In this document: positions 1 through 6,414 of the stretch, piece by piece
Position numbering within the stretch: position 1 is the first letter of the stretch
Layout: each line of letters begins with the position of its first letter
NCBI GenBank assembly: GCA_002385475.1
Contig: DGDO01000095.1
Span: forward strand, 1-6,658
Length of the DNA: 6,658 bases
From: Candidatus Sordicultor fermentans
Lineage (GTDB): Bacteria > Atribacterota > Atribacteria > Atribacterales > Caldatribacteriaceae
Direction of reading: 5' to 3'
Program-made: the position numbers and the translations under genes
Notes under the pieces: generated by a model
Database searches by the model: none
What the model was told of the DNA's origin: nothing
The model's input: only the letters and a program-made list of their open reading frames with translations

Positions 1-639
1 ATAGGCAACAGCAATATACGCCCCCCCTAACCCGGCCATAATTCCTCCCCAAAAAACTGCTATATAGCGCACTTTCCATACATTGACCCCCAGAGCATCA
101 CAAGCTGCAGGGTTTTCCCCACAAGAACGCAAAAAAAGTCCCGGTTTAGTTTTAAAAAGAAAAAACCAGAGCACCAGAGCTAGAATGATACTCCCCACCA
201 CAAGGAGATTGCTATCTCTAAAGAGGGTTCTCATCCAGAGAGGGAGCAGAGACAAAAAGTCTTCCGAGAAGGGTCTGATAGGTGAGGTGAGCACCTTTCC
301 CTCCCAACTTCTTCCCAAAGTTTCAGCAATCCCCGTTCCCAACATAGTGAGAGCCAGTCCCGATACAGTTTGGTTGGCACGCAGAGTAACACTAGAAAAA
401 GCATGAATCAGAGAGAACAATCCTCCCGCTATGGCTCCCGTCAGAATTCCCAACCAGGGGTTAGAAGTCAAATAAGCCACACAAAAAGAGGAAAATGCCC
501 CCAGCATCATCATTCCCTCTATCCCCAGATTTAGAACCCCGGCCCGCTCGACATAAATCTCTCCCAGCGTGGCTAAAAGAAGAGGAGTGCCATAAGCCAG
601 AGCCCGATTTAAGGTTCCTAAAACAAGTTCAAGAGCCAC
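1..639 (-). CDS. ABC transporter permease, NupQ/BmpC-like (second permease), 3' part missing at window edge
   Basis: Membrane permease of a BMP/PnrA-type ABC importer (BPD_transp_2 family; nucleosides or related simple sugars), paired with the permease encoded just upstream. The visible 213 residues have no stop because the gene runs off position 1; relatives are about 300 residues, so roughly the last third is missing. The N-terminus has the family pattern LATLGEIYVERAGVLNLGIEGMMMLGA (about residues 22-48, written here in pieces: ERAGVLN then LGIEGMMM). Hydrophobic segments lie near residues 43-57, 62-80, 93-107, 145-163 and 191-212, and the cytoplasmic coupling-loop region FLRSCGENPAACDALGV lies at about 169-185. 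The GTG start at 639 is preceded by GGAG four bases upstream, and the gene overlaps the end of the preceding permease by 11 nt (GTGGCTCTTGA), which implies translational coupling. An in-frame TTG further in is less well placed. Family assignment is firm; the substrate is not readable. Confidence 0.9.
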   Translation of the reverse strand, partial: MALELVLGTLNRALAYGTPLLLATLGEIYVERAGVLNLGIEGMMMLGAFSSFCVAYLTSNPWLGILTGAIAGGLFSLIHAFSSVTLRANQTVSGLALTMLGTGIAETLGRSWEGKVLTSPIRPFSEDFLSLLPLWMRTLFRDSNLLVVGSIILALVLWFFLFKTKPGLFLRSCGENPAACDALGVNVWKVRYIAVFWGGIMAGLGGAYIAVAY

Positions 640-1735
640 TTCTCTCCACCGCTTTCTCCTCCCCCCATATGATACGATATCGGCTCAAACGTTCAGTAGA
701 AATGAGAAAAAAGAGAATAAGTCCATTGAATACCGATACCACCTGAAAAGGAATACCCAACGACACCCGGAGAGCATCGCCACCGGAGAGGAGAGCACCA
801 AACAAAAAAGAGGTAAAAATTGTAGCCAGAGGATTGGCTCGAGCTAACCAGGCCACAATTATCGCCGTGTATCCGTAACCCAAGGAAATATGGTCGGGAT
901 GCCTCAAAAGATGATGTATACCAGCGACCTCTCCTACTCCTGCAAACCCGGCTAACCCCCCTGAGAGGAACATCGCGAAAAGAACAATTTTTTCCTCACT
1001 TATTCCCAGAAGCTTTGCTGTTTCAGAACTGTTACCCACAATACGGAACTCAAAACCTAAAGCGCTTTTTTTAAGGAAAATATAGCCCCCCACAGCCAGA
1101 ACAATGCCTGTTAAAAGAGTAAAATAGGGAACTCTGGTTATCCCCATCGTTTTAAGCCAGGCCGCCTCAGGAAAAGTATCAGTGTAGGTAAAACCTCGCA
1201 CTCCTTTACCTTTCCAGGGACCTCCAATTAGATAGAGAACCAGATTAGAAGCCACATAGTTAAGCATAAGGGTAGAAAGAACCTCGTTCACTGCAAAACG
1301 AGTTTTAAAGAAAGCAGGAATCAAAGCCCATCCTGCTCCAGCTAAGAATCCCAGCAGAAACATCGTGGGAAGTAAAAGAAAAGAGGGAAGCCCGGAAAAA
1401 AGAGCCACCCAGGTAGCGGCAACAGCTCCCAGAAGAATTTGCCCTTCCGCTCCAATATTGAGCACTTGAGCCCGAAAAGCTAAAGCTAACCCCTCACCTA
1501 CCAAAAGTAGAGGAATGGTTCGCTTTAGAGTCTCGGAAAAAGCGTACCAGCTCCCAAAAGCTCCCCGGAAAAAAGTTTGATAAGCTATCCAGGGAGAAAT
1601 ATGGTAGAACAGAAAAATAATGCTGCCACATGCAAAAGCAAGAACAATAGCCAAAAGAGAGAAAAAGATGACAGAGTAAAGAGTTGGTTGTAGCGATAAC
1701 TCTACGCGGAACGACGTAAGTTTTCTTCTACCCAC
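629..1735 (-). CDS. ABC transporter permease, NupP/BmpB-like (first permease)
   Basis: Integral membrane subunit of the same importer (BPD_transp_2 family), expected to form a heterodimeric channel with the permease encoded downstream. It has 368 residues, normal for the family. Hydrophobic segments lie near residues 20-45, 74-88, 98-118, 119-141, 152-171, 204-222, 250-268, 286-318 and 330-346. The family pattern FRAQVLNIGAEGQILLGA spans residues 87-104, and a cytoplasmic loop with RIVGNSSETAKLLGIS (231-246) is the likely coupling site to the ATPase. The GTG start directly abuts the TAA stop of the ATPase gene (0-nt gap), and AAGGA sits five bases before it inside the ATPase reading frame, so the two are almost certainly translated in a coupled way. 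The C-terminus is short and charged. Substrate class by family: purine nucleosides, or other small sugars or cofactors. Confidence 0.93.
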   Translation of the reverse strand: MGRRKLTSFRVELSLQPTLYSVIFFSLLAIVLAFACGSIIFLFYHISPWIAYQTFFRGAFGSWYAFSETLKRTIPLLLVGEGLALAFRAQVLNIGAEGQILLGAVAATWVALFSGLPSFLLLPTMFLLGFLAGAGWALIPAFFKTRFAVNEVLSTLMLNYVASNLVLYLIGGPWKGKGVRGFTYTDTFPEAAWLKTMGITRVPYFTLLTGIVLAVGGYIFLKKSALGFEFRIVGNSSETAKLLGISEEKIVLFAMFLSGGLAGFAGVGEVAGIHHLLRHPDHISLGYGYTAIIVAWLARANPLATIFTSFLFGALLSGGDALRVSLGIPFQVVSVFNGLILFFLISTERLSRYRIIWGEEKAVERSGS

Positions 1736-3289
1736 TTATATCCTTACGCCTCCCATCCCCAACCCAATTTCTCGCCGATCTTCTTCTGTCCAGTGCTCTT
1801 TCTCTTTCTCTCCTACAATTTCTCCCTTAAACATAATCACTATTCTATTGGAAAGTTTCAAAAGCTCATCCAAGTCTCCAGAAATAAGAAGAATTCCTGC
1901 ACCTTCTTCTTGAGCTTTTACCAGTAACTGATGAATAGCCTCTACACCGGAAACATCCAAACCAGCAGTGGGATTGGAAGCTATCACCAATTTTGGTTTC
2001 CGCTCCAGCTCCCGCGCAATGATTACTCTCTGGCGGTTTCCTCCTGAAAGAAGCCGCACCGGAATATCCGCAATAGGTGGATTAATGTGATAATTGGAAA
2101 TAAGTTTTTCACTGTAAGCTTCTGCCTTTTCCCAGTCCACCCAGAAACCCTGAGAAAACGGAGGACGAGAATAACCTCGCAGCAGGAGGTTTTCCGCTAC
2201 ACTCATCTCCCCCACCAACCCCATATGCCGCTCTTCAGGAATATAAGCTACTCCTAAAGAAGCGATATCTCGAGGCGGGAGATTAGTTATTTCTTTATCT
2301 TGTAAGAAAACATGCCCTTCTGTAGCCTGACGTAAACCCACTATTACTTCCGCCAATTCTTTCTGTCCATTTCCCGCCACACCTGCCACCCCTACAATTT
2401 CTCCCTCTCTTACGGTAAGAGAGAGATTTGAAAGAGCAGGAATTTCTCTATCTCCCATAGCGGAAACTTTCTGAAGCTGAAGAATAATTTTACCTGATAC
2501 GGTTTTACGGGGAACCACAGAAATCACTTCTTTTCCCACAGTCATTCGGGCTAACTCTTCCAGAGAAACCGAGGAGGGAAGAATAGTAGAAATCACCTTC
2601 CCTCTCCGCATCACTGTCACAGCATCGGCAATCTCTTTAACCTCATTGAGTTTGTGAGTGATAAAAATGCAGGTTTTACCCTCTTCTTTCATCAACCGGA
2701 GAGTGGCAAATAGCTCTTCTGCTTCTTGAGGAGTCAGAACCGAGGTAGGTTCATCCAGAACAAGAATTTCAGCCCGGCGATAAAGAGCTTTAAGAATCTC
2801 AACTTTTTGCTTCTCGCCCGCTGAAAGTTGCCAGATACGAGCTCGAGGATCTATTTTCAAACCATATCTTTCTGAGAGAAACCTGATTTCGGATTCCGCT
2901 TTTTCTGCGGGAAAGAAAAAAGGAGTAGATGCTAACCCCAGAATGATATTTTCACTAACCGTGTGAGTAGAGATGAGCTTAAAATGCTGGTGAACCATGC
3001 CAATCCCCAGATTAATGGCCTCCCGAGGGGAAGAAATCTTAGTGGGCATACCCCGAATAATTATTTCTCCTTCATCGGGGGGAAAAAGTCCATAGAGAAT
3101 ATTCATGAGCGTTGTCTTGCCTGCTCCATTTTCTCCCAGTAAAGCGTGAACAGTGCCTTTTTCTACTTCAAAAGATACCCGGTCGTTAGCTAAAATGTCA
3201 GGAGAAAAACGTTTGGTGATAGAGCGGAAAGCAACCTCGACTGTTTTTCCTTCCTTGCTGTTTTTCTCTTTTTTTTCTACTACCGCCAT
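1736..3289 (-). CDS. ABC importer ATP-binding protein with two NBDs, NupO/BmpA-like
   Basis: Cytoplasmic ATPase that powers the permease pair; 517 residues containing two fused nucleotide-binding domains, as in YufO/NupO, RbsA and MglA. Domain 1 (about 18-255) is intact: Walker A GENGAGKT at 52-59, Q-loop Q101, signature LSAGE at 155-159, Walker B ILVLDEP at 175-181 and H-loop H212. Domain 2 (about 268-510) keeps the signature LSGGN (414-418) and D-loop, but its Walker A is degenerate (GVAGNGQKE, 303-311). Walker B reads LVIASNP (434-440), with Ser-Asn where Asp-Glu is usual, and the switch His is replaced by Gly (ISGD, 469-472). A degenerate second domain is normal in this family, so only one ATP site is likely to turn over. 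The Lys/Glu-rich first 17 residues are an extension. The ATG start has GGAG ten bases upstream. It is the first gene of the importer operon. Confidence 0.95.
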   Translation of the reverse strand: MAVVEKKEKNSKEGKTVEVAFRSITKRFSPDILANDRVSFEVEKGTVHALLGENGAGKTTLMNILYGLFPPDEGEIIIRGMPTKISSPREAINLGIGMVHQHFKLISTHTVSENIILGLASTPFFFPAEKAESEIRFLSERYGLKIDPRARIWQLSAGEKQKVEILKALYRRAEILVLDEPTSVLTPQEAEELFATLRLMKEEGKTCIFITHKLNEVKEIADAVTVMRRGKVISTILPSSVSLEELARMTVGKEVISVVPRKTVSGKIILQLQKVSAMGDREIPALSNLSLTVREGEIVGVAGVAGNGQKELAEVIVGLRQATEGHVFLQDKEITNLPPRDIASLGVAYIPEERHMGLVGEMSVAENLLLRGYSRPPFSQGFWVDWEKAEAYSEKLISNYHINPPIADIPVRLLSGGNRQRVIIARELERKPKLVIASNPTAGLDVSGVEAIHQLLVKAQEEGAGILLISGDLDELLKLSNRIVIMFKGEIVGEKEKEHWTEEDRREIGLGMGGVRI

Positions 3290-3310
3290 ATAAATTCATC
3301 TCCACACAGG

Positions 3311-3316
3311 ATTATA
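3311..3316 (-). promoter_or_regulatory. Candidate -10 box, proximal, before ABC operon
   Basis: A perfect TATAAT on the minus strand, 21 nt upstream of the ATPase ATG. The best -35 at 18-nt spacing is TGGTGA (3335-3340), only three of six matches. Initiation here would give a very short leader of about 15 nt that begins close to the GGAG ribosome site. Confidence 0.4.
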
Positions 3317-3344
3317 CCTTATTTCTCAAAAAACTCACCAGAGT

Positions 3345-3350
3345 ATTATA
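3345..3350 (-). promoter_or_regulatory. Candidate -10 box, distal, before ABC operon
   Basis: A second perfect TATAAT on the minus strand, about 55 nt before the ATPase start, which would give a conventional leader of roughly 50 nt. No good -35 is visible: the ATAGG...CCTAT hairpin (3353-3371) occupies that position, which could mean the promoter needs an activator or is controlled at that dyad. Confidence 0.4.
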
Positions 3351-3352
3351 CT

Positions 3353-3371
3353 ATAGGGGGAAACCTCCTAT
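3353..3371. repeat. ATAGGGGG/CCTCCTAT inverted repeat
   Basis: The left arm ATAGGGGG and right arm CCTCCTAT are complementary at seven of eight positions with a 3-nt spacer, followed by a further CCCCC run at 3374-3378. A 14-nt stretch (3350-3363) is identical to 6464-6477, and both sites continue with CCTAT, one variable base, then ACCCCCT. This is therefore one copy of an intergenic repeat present at least twice in the window. It sits immediately upstream of the distal TATAAT box of the ABC operon. Confidence 0.6.
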
Positions 3372-3426
3372 CACCCCCTTTAAGGGATTAAAAGAAAAAC
3401 AGAAAAAGATAAAAAGGAAACAGAAC

Positions 3427-3450
3427 TACCTACGGTGTAAGACTAAAAAG
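3427..3450. repeat. 24-nt imperfect direct repeat, copy 1
   Basis: Matches 3516-3539 at 19 of 24 positions (core ACG, two variable bases, GTAAGA, one variable base, TAAAAA). On the plus strand it is followed by a GC-rich, partly self-complementary stretch (3450-3463). On the minus strand that GC stretch is followed by TTTTT, like a decayed terminator. Confidence 0.55.
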
Positions 3451-3490
3451 GCAGCCTGCGGCACTAAAAACAAAATAAAAAGACAAAAAT

Positions 3491-3517
3491 TACTGAGGGA
3501 GAAAGCATCCCTCAGTA
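3491..3517 (-). terminator. Intrinsic terminator 2 of the two-component operon
   Basis: A perfect 10-bp stem (TACTGAGGGA with TCCCTCAGTA) and 7-nt loop, followed on the minus strand by ATTTTTGTCTTTTT. The T-tract is present only in the minus direction, so it terminates transcripts arriving from the receiver gene. It is the second of two tandem terminators. Confidence 0.8.
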
Positions 3518-3539
3518 TCTACGACGTAAGATTAAAAAC
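3516..3539. repeat. 24-nt imperfect direct repeat, copy 2
   Basis: Partner of the copy at 3427-3450, 89 nt away (19/24 identical). It links the two terminator hairpins and contributes the T-tract of the hairpin at 3542-3567 when read on the minus strand. Confidence 0.55.
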
Positions 3540-3541
3540 TA

Positions 3542-3567
3542 TGCCGGGGAAAGCGTCTCCCCCGGCA
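3542..3567 (-). terminator. Intrinsic terminator 1 of the two-component operon
   Basis: A stem of eight Watson-Crick pairs (TGCCGGGG with CCCCGGCA), extendable by a G-U and an A-U pair, with a 6-nt loop and then TAGTTTTTAAT on the minus strand. It lies about 100 nt beyond the stop of the receiver gene, the first efficient-looking terminator after it. Its loop sequence is closely related to that of the hairpin at 3491-3517. Confidence 0.8.
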
Positions 3568-3573
3568 GTAGGT

Positions 3574-3607
3574 GGCCTCTTCTTATAACCCTCCTTGAGA
3601 AGAGGCC
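3574..3607 (-). other. 10-bp hairpin with Shine-Dalgarno-like loop
   Basis: GGCCTCTTCT and AGAAGAGGCC form a perfect 10-bp stem around a 14-nt loop. Read on the minus strand, the loop contains AAGGAGGG (3589-3596). No T-tract follows, so it is not a terminator by itself. It lies in the 3' untranslated region of the two-component operon, just before the two terminators. Its function is unknown; a 3' stabilising structure is the conservative guess. Confidence 0.6.
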
Positions 3608-3665
3608 TTATAGCGCGAAGAACAACTCTCCCCATAAATGAAGTAGATTAAAATGATTCTTGCGG

Positions 3666-4046
3666 TTAAATCTCCCCGATCTGGCGAATCTTCTGGTAAA
3701 GGATATCCAATTCTTCTCCTTTTACCAGATAAGCATAAGCCCCGTTTTTAATAGCTTGTTCTCTACCTTCTTCATAAATGGTCAGCATAATCACTGGAAT
3801 CCCCAGGTGAGATTTAATTTCCTGCAAGATACTAATCCCATCCCCGTCGGGAAGTTGCATATCCAAAATAACAACATCAGGCTGGGTAGCTTCAATTTTT
3901 TGTAACACTCCCCTGGCGCGGAGATGTGTGCCTACCACTTGTATATCTTCTTGCCGGTTGAGAAGAAACACCAGACTTTCCAGAAAAAAACGGTTATCGT
4001 CCACCACAAAAACTTTTTTCTGTTTAGTTTTTACCTCCGTCGTCAA
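3666..4046 (-). CDS. Stand-alone receiver-domain protein (CheY/Spo0F-like response regulator)
   Basis: A single receiver domain with no output domain. With the start used here it has 126 residues; a longer TTG start at 4061 would give 131. In the 131-residue numbering, the acidic pair is D21-D22, the phosphorylated aspartate D67 (VVILDMQLPDGDG), the switch threonine T94 (VIMLT) and the conserved lysine K114 (LVKGE), so it should be phosphorylatable. The TTG at 4046 is preferred because GGAGG (4055-4059) lies exactly eight bases before it, while the TTG at 4061 has no ribosome site. It lies 130 nt after the NarL-type regulator, on the same strand and ahead of the tandem terminators, so it may be the last gene of the kinase operon or have its own promoter. 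Likely roles are phosphate sink, phosphorelay intermediate or control of another protein; the sequence does not decide. Confidence 0.9.
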   Translation of the reverse strand: MTTEVKTKQKKVFVVDDNRFFLESLVFLLNRQEDIQVVGTHLRARGVLQKIEATQPDVVILDMQLPDGDGISILQEIKSHLGIPVIMLTIYEEGREQAIKNGAYAYLVKGEELDILYQKIRQIGEI

Positions 4047-4054
4047 CTTATCAT

Positions 4055-4059
4055 CCTCC
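4055..4059 (-). promoter_or_regulatory. Ribosome binding site deciding the TTG start at 4046
   Basis: GGAGG on the minus strand, separated by eight bases from TTG at 4046-4044. It falls inside the reading frame opened by the earlier TTG at 4061, which argues against that longer start. A second GGAGGT at 4036-4041 further inside the gene is not followed by a start codon. Confidence 0.65.
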
Positions 4060-4116
4060 AAGAACTACAACTTACAATCTTGAATATCACTATACCCAAA
4101 AAACAACCTGCTTCCC

Positions 4117-4134
4117 ATAGGACTAAACTCCTAT
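4117..4134. promoter_or_regulatory. Perfect 6-6-6 inverted repeat upstream of the receiver gene
   Basis: ATAGGA and TCCTAT with a 6-nt spacer lie within the gap between the two regulator genes, about 70 nt before the receiver start. It could be an operator for a dimeric regulator such as the neighbouring NarL-type protein, or a small RNA hairpin. The gap also contains weak -10-like TATAGT sequences (4086-4091 and 4150-4155, minus strand) but no clear -35, so a separate promoter for the receiver is possible and not proven. Confidence 0.45.
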
Positions 4135-4176
4135 TTCCAAAGCCACCTATACTATATTAGAAATAATTAAGTACTA

Positions 4177-4824
4177 TTATTGAATACCCTCTCTCGCTGC
4201 TATGGTGACCAGCTCTATGCGATTTTTTATCGATAGCTTATCCATAATGTTGCTGATATGATTTTTTACCGTACTTTCGCTGATATACAGCTCCTGAGCA
4301 ATCTGCTTATTATTTTTCCCCTGAACAATCAACCGAGTAACTTCAATTTCCCGTTCGGTCAATTTATTATATAAAATTGATTGTTCCTTATCCAGGGGAC
4401 TGGTTTTTCTGATTCTATCTACCATGCGAGTATAGACATGATTACTCAAGAGTATTTCTCCATCCATAGAGGCTTGAATGGCTTTTAACAGGTGCTCAGG
4501 TGATTCTTGTTTCAGGATATATCCTTGGGCTCCTTCTTTTATCGCCCGATTGACGGTTTCTTCATCTTCCTCAACCGTTAGCATTATCACCCGGCAGTCT
4601 CCCTTTTGTCGTTTTATGAATCTTATTAACTCAATCCCACTTCCACCCGGCATATTAACATCTACCAGAGCAACATCAACTTCATTAAAATCAATAGATT
4701 TTCGCGCTTCTTCGCCACTTTGAGCCACTGCCTTAACCTCATAGCGGCCATCGCTTTCCAGCAATTGCTTTAAACCAGCAGCAAAAATGGGATGGTCATC
4801 AACAAGAGCAACTCTAATTTTCAT
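4177..4824 (-). CDS. NarL/FixJ-family two-component response regulator
   Basis: DNA-binding response regulator of 215 residues, the usual length. The receiver domain (about 1-120) has the acidic pair D9-D10, phosphoacceptor D55 (VALVDVNMPG), switch T83 and conserved K105 (YILKQ). A linker (about 121-150) leads to the LuxR-type helix-turn-helix (153-213) with the hallmark LTEREIEV, the turn NNKQIAQELYIS and the recognition helix STVKNHISNIMDKL. It starts 16 nt after the kinase stop codon, so the pair is co-transcribed and is the cognate partner; the kinase's HisKA_3 type matches this regulator class. The ATG start has only a weak ribosome site (AGAG), consistent with coupling to translation of the kinase. 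Target genes cannot be read directly; the kinase promoter dyad and the dyad at 4117-4134 are candidates. Confidence 0.95.
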   Translation of the reverse strand: MKIRVALVDDHPIFAAGLKQLLESDGRYEVKAVAQSGEEARKSIDFNEVDVALVDVNMPGGSGIELIRFIKRQKGDCRVIMLTVEEDEETVNRAIKEGAQGYILKQESPEHLLKAIQASMDGEILLSNHVYTRMVDRIRKTSPLDKEQSILYNKLTEREIEVTRLIVQGKNNKQIAQELYISESTVKNHISNIMDKLSIKNRIELVTIAAREGIQ

Positions 4825-4840
4825 AGCTCTATACGAAAAA

Positions 4841-6376
4841 CTACACCGCTATTTCTCTCGGTAAGGGAACTTTTACCATAATTTTTGTTCCCCATCCCGG
4901 TTGACTATCAATATCAAACTTCCCTCGCAAAACCCGAACCCTTTCTTTAAGGCTTCTAAGACCAAAATGTTCAGATTCTTTTTCTTCCAAAGCTTCAGGG
5001 TCAAAGCCCACTCCATCATCTTCTATAGAAAAAATCATCTGTTGTTTGCTATTCATTATACAAATTTTAACTTTCTGAGCTTGAGCATGTTTTTGAATGT
5101 TAGATAAAGTTTCTTGCAAAATCTTCAGCACCGTTTGGTAAACCTGATAAGGAATTTCTTTAACATCCACTTTATAGTCAAACTCAACCTCTTTGTCAGG
5201 AGTAGCAAAAAGATTGATAGTCTCGTCAACTTTCTCCCGGAATTGTAGAGGAGTAATTGGTTTGCCCTTCAGCTCAGAAAGAATAAAGCGCGATTCTTCC
5301 AAACCCAATTTATTCAAAGATTGAACTTTTTGCAAAATCGCAAGAACATTAGAGTCGGTGCTTTCCAGACTTTTCCCCAGAAGATGAAGATAAATCTGAG
5401 TGGCAACCATAACCTGCGTTAACCCATCATGCAGCTCACGAGCTAAGCGATTCCTCTCTCTTTCCTGAGCTAATCTTTTACTCTTTTGATAGAGGGAGAT
5501 ATTCTCGAGAGCAGCATTTCCCATATTCACCACAATGGAAAGCACAAGATAATCGATAATAGTAATAGGCTTCCTCAAAATGCCCGTAAAAAGGTAGGGA
5601 GGATGATTTCCTGATACTAAAGGTATAAAGAGGAAAAAAATTCGGGAACTATGTTCAATAGTTATAACTTCCTTTTGCTCAATACACTCCTGGATTTGGT
5701 CATCAACTTCAGCAAAATCCTTCCACCGGAGCTGTTTCGGCCAATCTTTTTCAAAAATTAAATAAGGTCTTTTTTTAGAAAGTTTGAATACCGCTGCCTT
5801 TCTCGCACCCGTTAAGGTTTTAACTGAATAAAATATTTTCTCAAAGACGTCATTTGAGGTATCAGTACAAAATAAAGAGGAAAAAAGGCCAACGATTTCA
5901 GATAGAGCAAGAATAACGCGTTCTCGACTCCGGCGAAGACTGTTTTCTTCCAGGATGATAGCAATATTAATGGTGAGTGCTTCCAGCTGGGGAATGTCCT
6001 CTTCCTCGAAGGGGCAGTCAGTCCGGTTTAAATTAAGGACACCAGCTACCGCTCCATCAGTCTTTTTGATAGGAAGCGAGATAGAATAATCTTCTCTTTT
6101 CCTTCGGCGAGAAAACTGACTGTAATTATAGTCATCTATAATCAAGGGCTCACCAGTTTTAAAAACATGCTCTGATACACTTTCCCCATTCGATTTTATT
6201 GGAGCTCCGATATACTCATCCCGCAGCCCCTGGCCAGCAGCAATAAATAAGCTTCCGTCACTACGAGCCAAGACTAAAGACCCAGTTTGAGCACCAGATA
6301 ATTTTATCGCATTGTCAACAATGCTCTCCAGGGTTTTTATTTCACTCCCGTTGAAGGTATGCTCTACCACGCCCAC
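4841..6376 (-). CDS. Soluble GAF-domain sensor histidine kinase, HisKA_3 (NarX/NreB/DegS-like)
   Basis: Cytoplasmic sensor kinase of 511 residues without signal peptide or membrane segments. Residues about 12-145 form a GAF domain (ends LPIKKTDGAVAGVLNLNR...FEEEDI). Residues about 150-295 look like a second, more diverged GAF domain. The HisKA_3 dimerisation domain (about 305-372) carries LARELHDGLTQ with phosphoacceptor H316; the adjoining D317xxxQ321 is the phosphatase motif of this class, so the protein is probably bifunctional. The HATPase_c domain (about 405-507) has the N box (E422, N426, H430), G1 box DDGVGF (453-458), G2 FGLRS (471-475) and G3 PGWGT (493-497). The ligand is unknown; there is no CxxC cluster as in NreB. 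Two GTG starts compete: 6376 is only 3 nt after GGAGG (6380-6384), whereas 6370 is 9 nt after it, so the true start may be two codons later. Partner regulator lies 16 nt downstream. Confidence 0.93.
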   Translation of the reverse strand: MGVVEHTFNGSEIKTLESIVDNAIKLSGAQTGSLVLARSDGSLFIAAGQGLRDEYIGAPIKSNGESVSEHVFKTGEPLIIDDYNYSQFSRRRKREDYSISLPIKKTDGAVAGVLNLNRTDCPFEEEDIPQLEALTINIAIILEENSLRRSRERVILALSEIVGLFSSLFCTDTSNDVFEKIFYSVKTLTGARKAAVFKLSKKRPYLIFEKDWPKQLRWKDFAEVDDQIQECIEQKEVITIEHSSRIFFLFIPLVSGNHPPYLFTGILRKPITIIDYLVLSIVVNMGNAALENISLYQKSKRLAQERERNRLARELHDGLTQVMVATQIYLHLLGKSLESTDSNVLAILQKVQSLNKLGLEESRFILSELKGKPITPLQFREKVDETINLFATPDKEVEFDYKVDVKEIPYQVYQTVLKILQETLSNIQKHAQAQKVKICIMNSKQQMIFSIEDDGVGFDPEALEEKESEHFGLRSLKERVRVLRGKFDIDSQPGWGTKIMVKVPLPREIAV

Positions 6377-6414
6377 GCCCCTCCACGATAGAAGAAATGA
6401 AAAATCTTTACAAT

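Larger units (their letters stand above)
3290..3665. other. 376-nt structured intergenic region between the two operons
   Basis: No convincing gene. In minus-strand order it holds 58 nt of plain trailer after the receiver stop, the SD-loop hairpin (3574-3607), terminator 1 (3542-3567), direct repeat copy 2 (3516-3539), terminator 2 (3491-3517), an A/T-rich tract, a decayed GC-rich inverted stretch with TTTTT, direct repeat copy 1 (3427-3450), a purine-rich tract, the ATAGG hairpin (3353-3371), two TATAAT boxes and the ATPase ribosome site (GGAG, 3300-3303). The tandem terminators make read-through from the sensory operon into the transporter operon unlikely. Confidence 0.7.

Noticed and set aside
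83..746. Plus-strand open frames at 83-406 and 495-746
   Set aside because: They lie antisense to conserved permease sequence, have no recognisable domains or hydrophobic pattern and show no convincing ribosome sites; they are by-products of the real genes.
1736..2500. Second NBD of the ATPase looking inactivated (Walker A and B and H-loop changed)
   Set aside because: A degenerate second nucleotide site is characteristic of the RbsA/MglA/NupO class, and the frame is intact; this is not decay.
3427..3607. Repeat-spacer look of the hairpin and linker array as a CRISPR
   Set aside because: There are only two imperfect linker copies, the intervening sequence is itself palindromic terminator DNA, and no cas genes are present.
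3519..3635. Minus-strand ATG frame of 38 codons crossing the hairpins after the receiver gene
   Set aside because: It has no ribosome binding site, its sequence is made of the SD-loop hairpin and terminator 1, and a coding role would conflict with a terminator stem followed by a T-tract.
3427..3640. Structured spacer as a known riboswitch for the transporter operon
   Set aside because: The hairpins lie upstream of the likely transporter promoters (TATAAT at 3345 and 3311), so they would not be part of that transcript, and I recognised no purine or other riboswitch core.
4093..4099. TACCCAA resembling half of a NarL heptamer site
   Set aside because: It misses the final T of the TACYNMT pattern and no partner heptamer in the correct 7-2-7 arrangement was seen.
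3660..5107. Plus-strand open frames at 3660-3905, 3924-4160, 4478-4723 and 4901-5107
   Set aside because: All are antisense to the receiver, response regulator or kinase genes, whose family motifs are unmistakable on the minus strand; translations are low-complexity Phe/Ser/Leu-rich.
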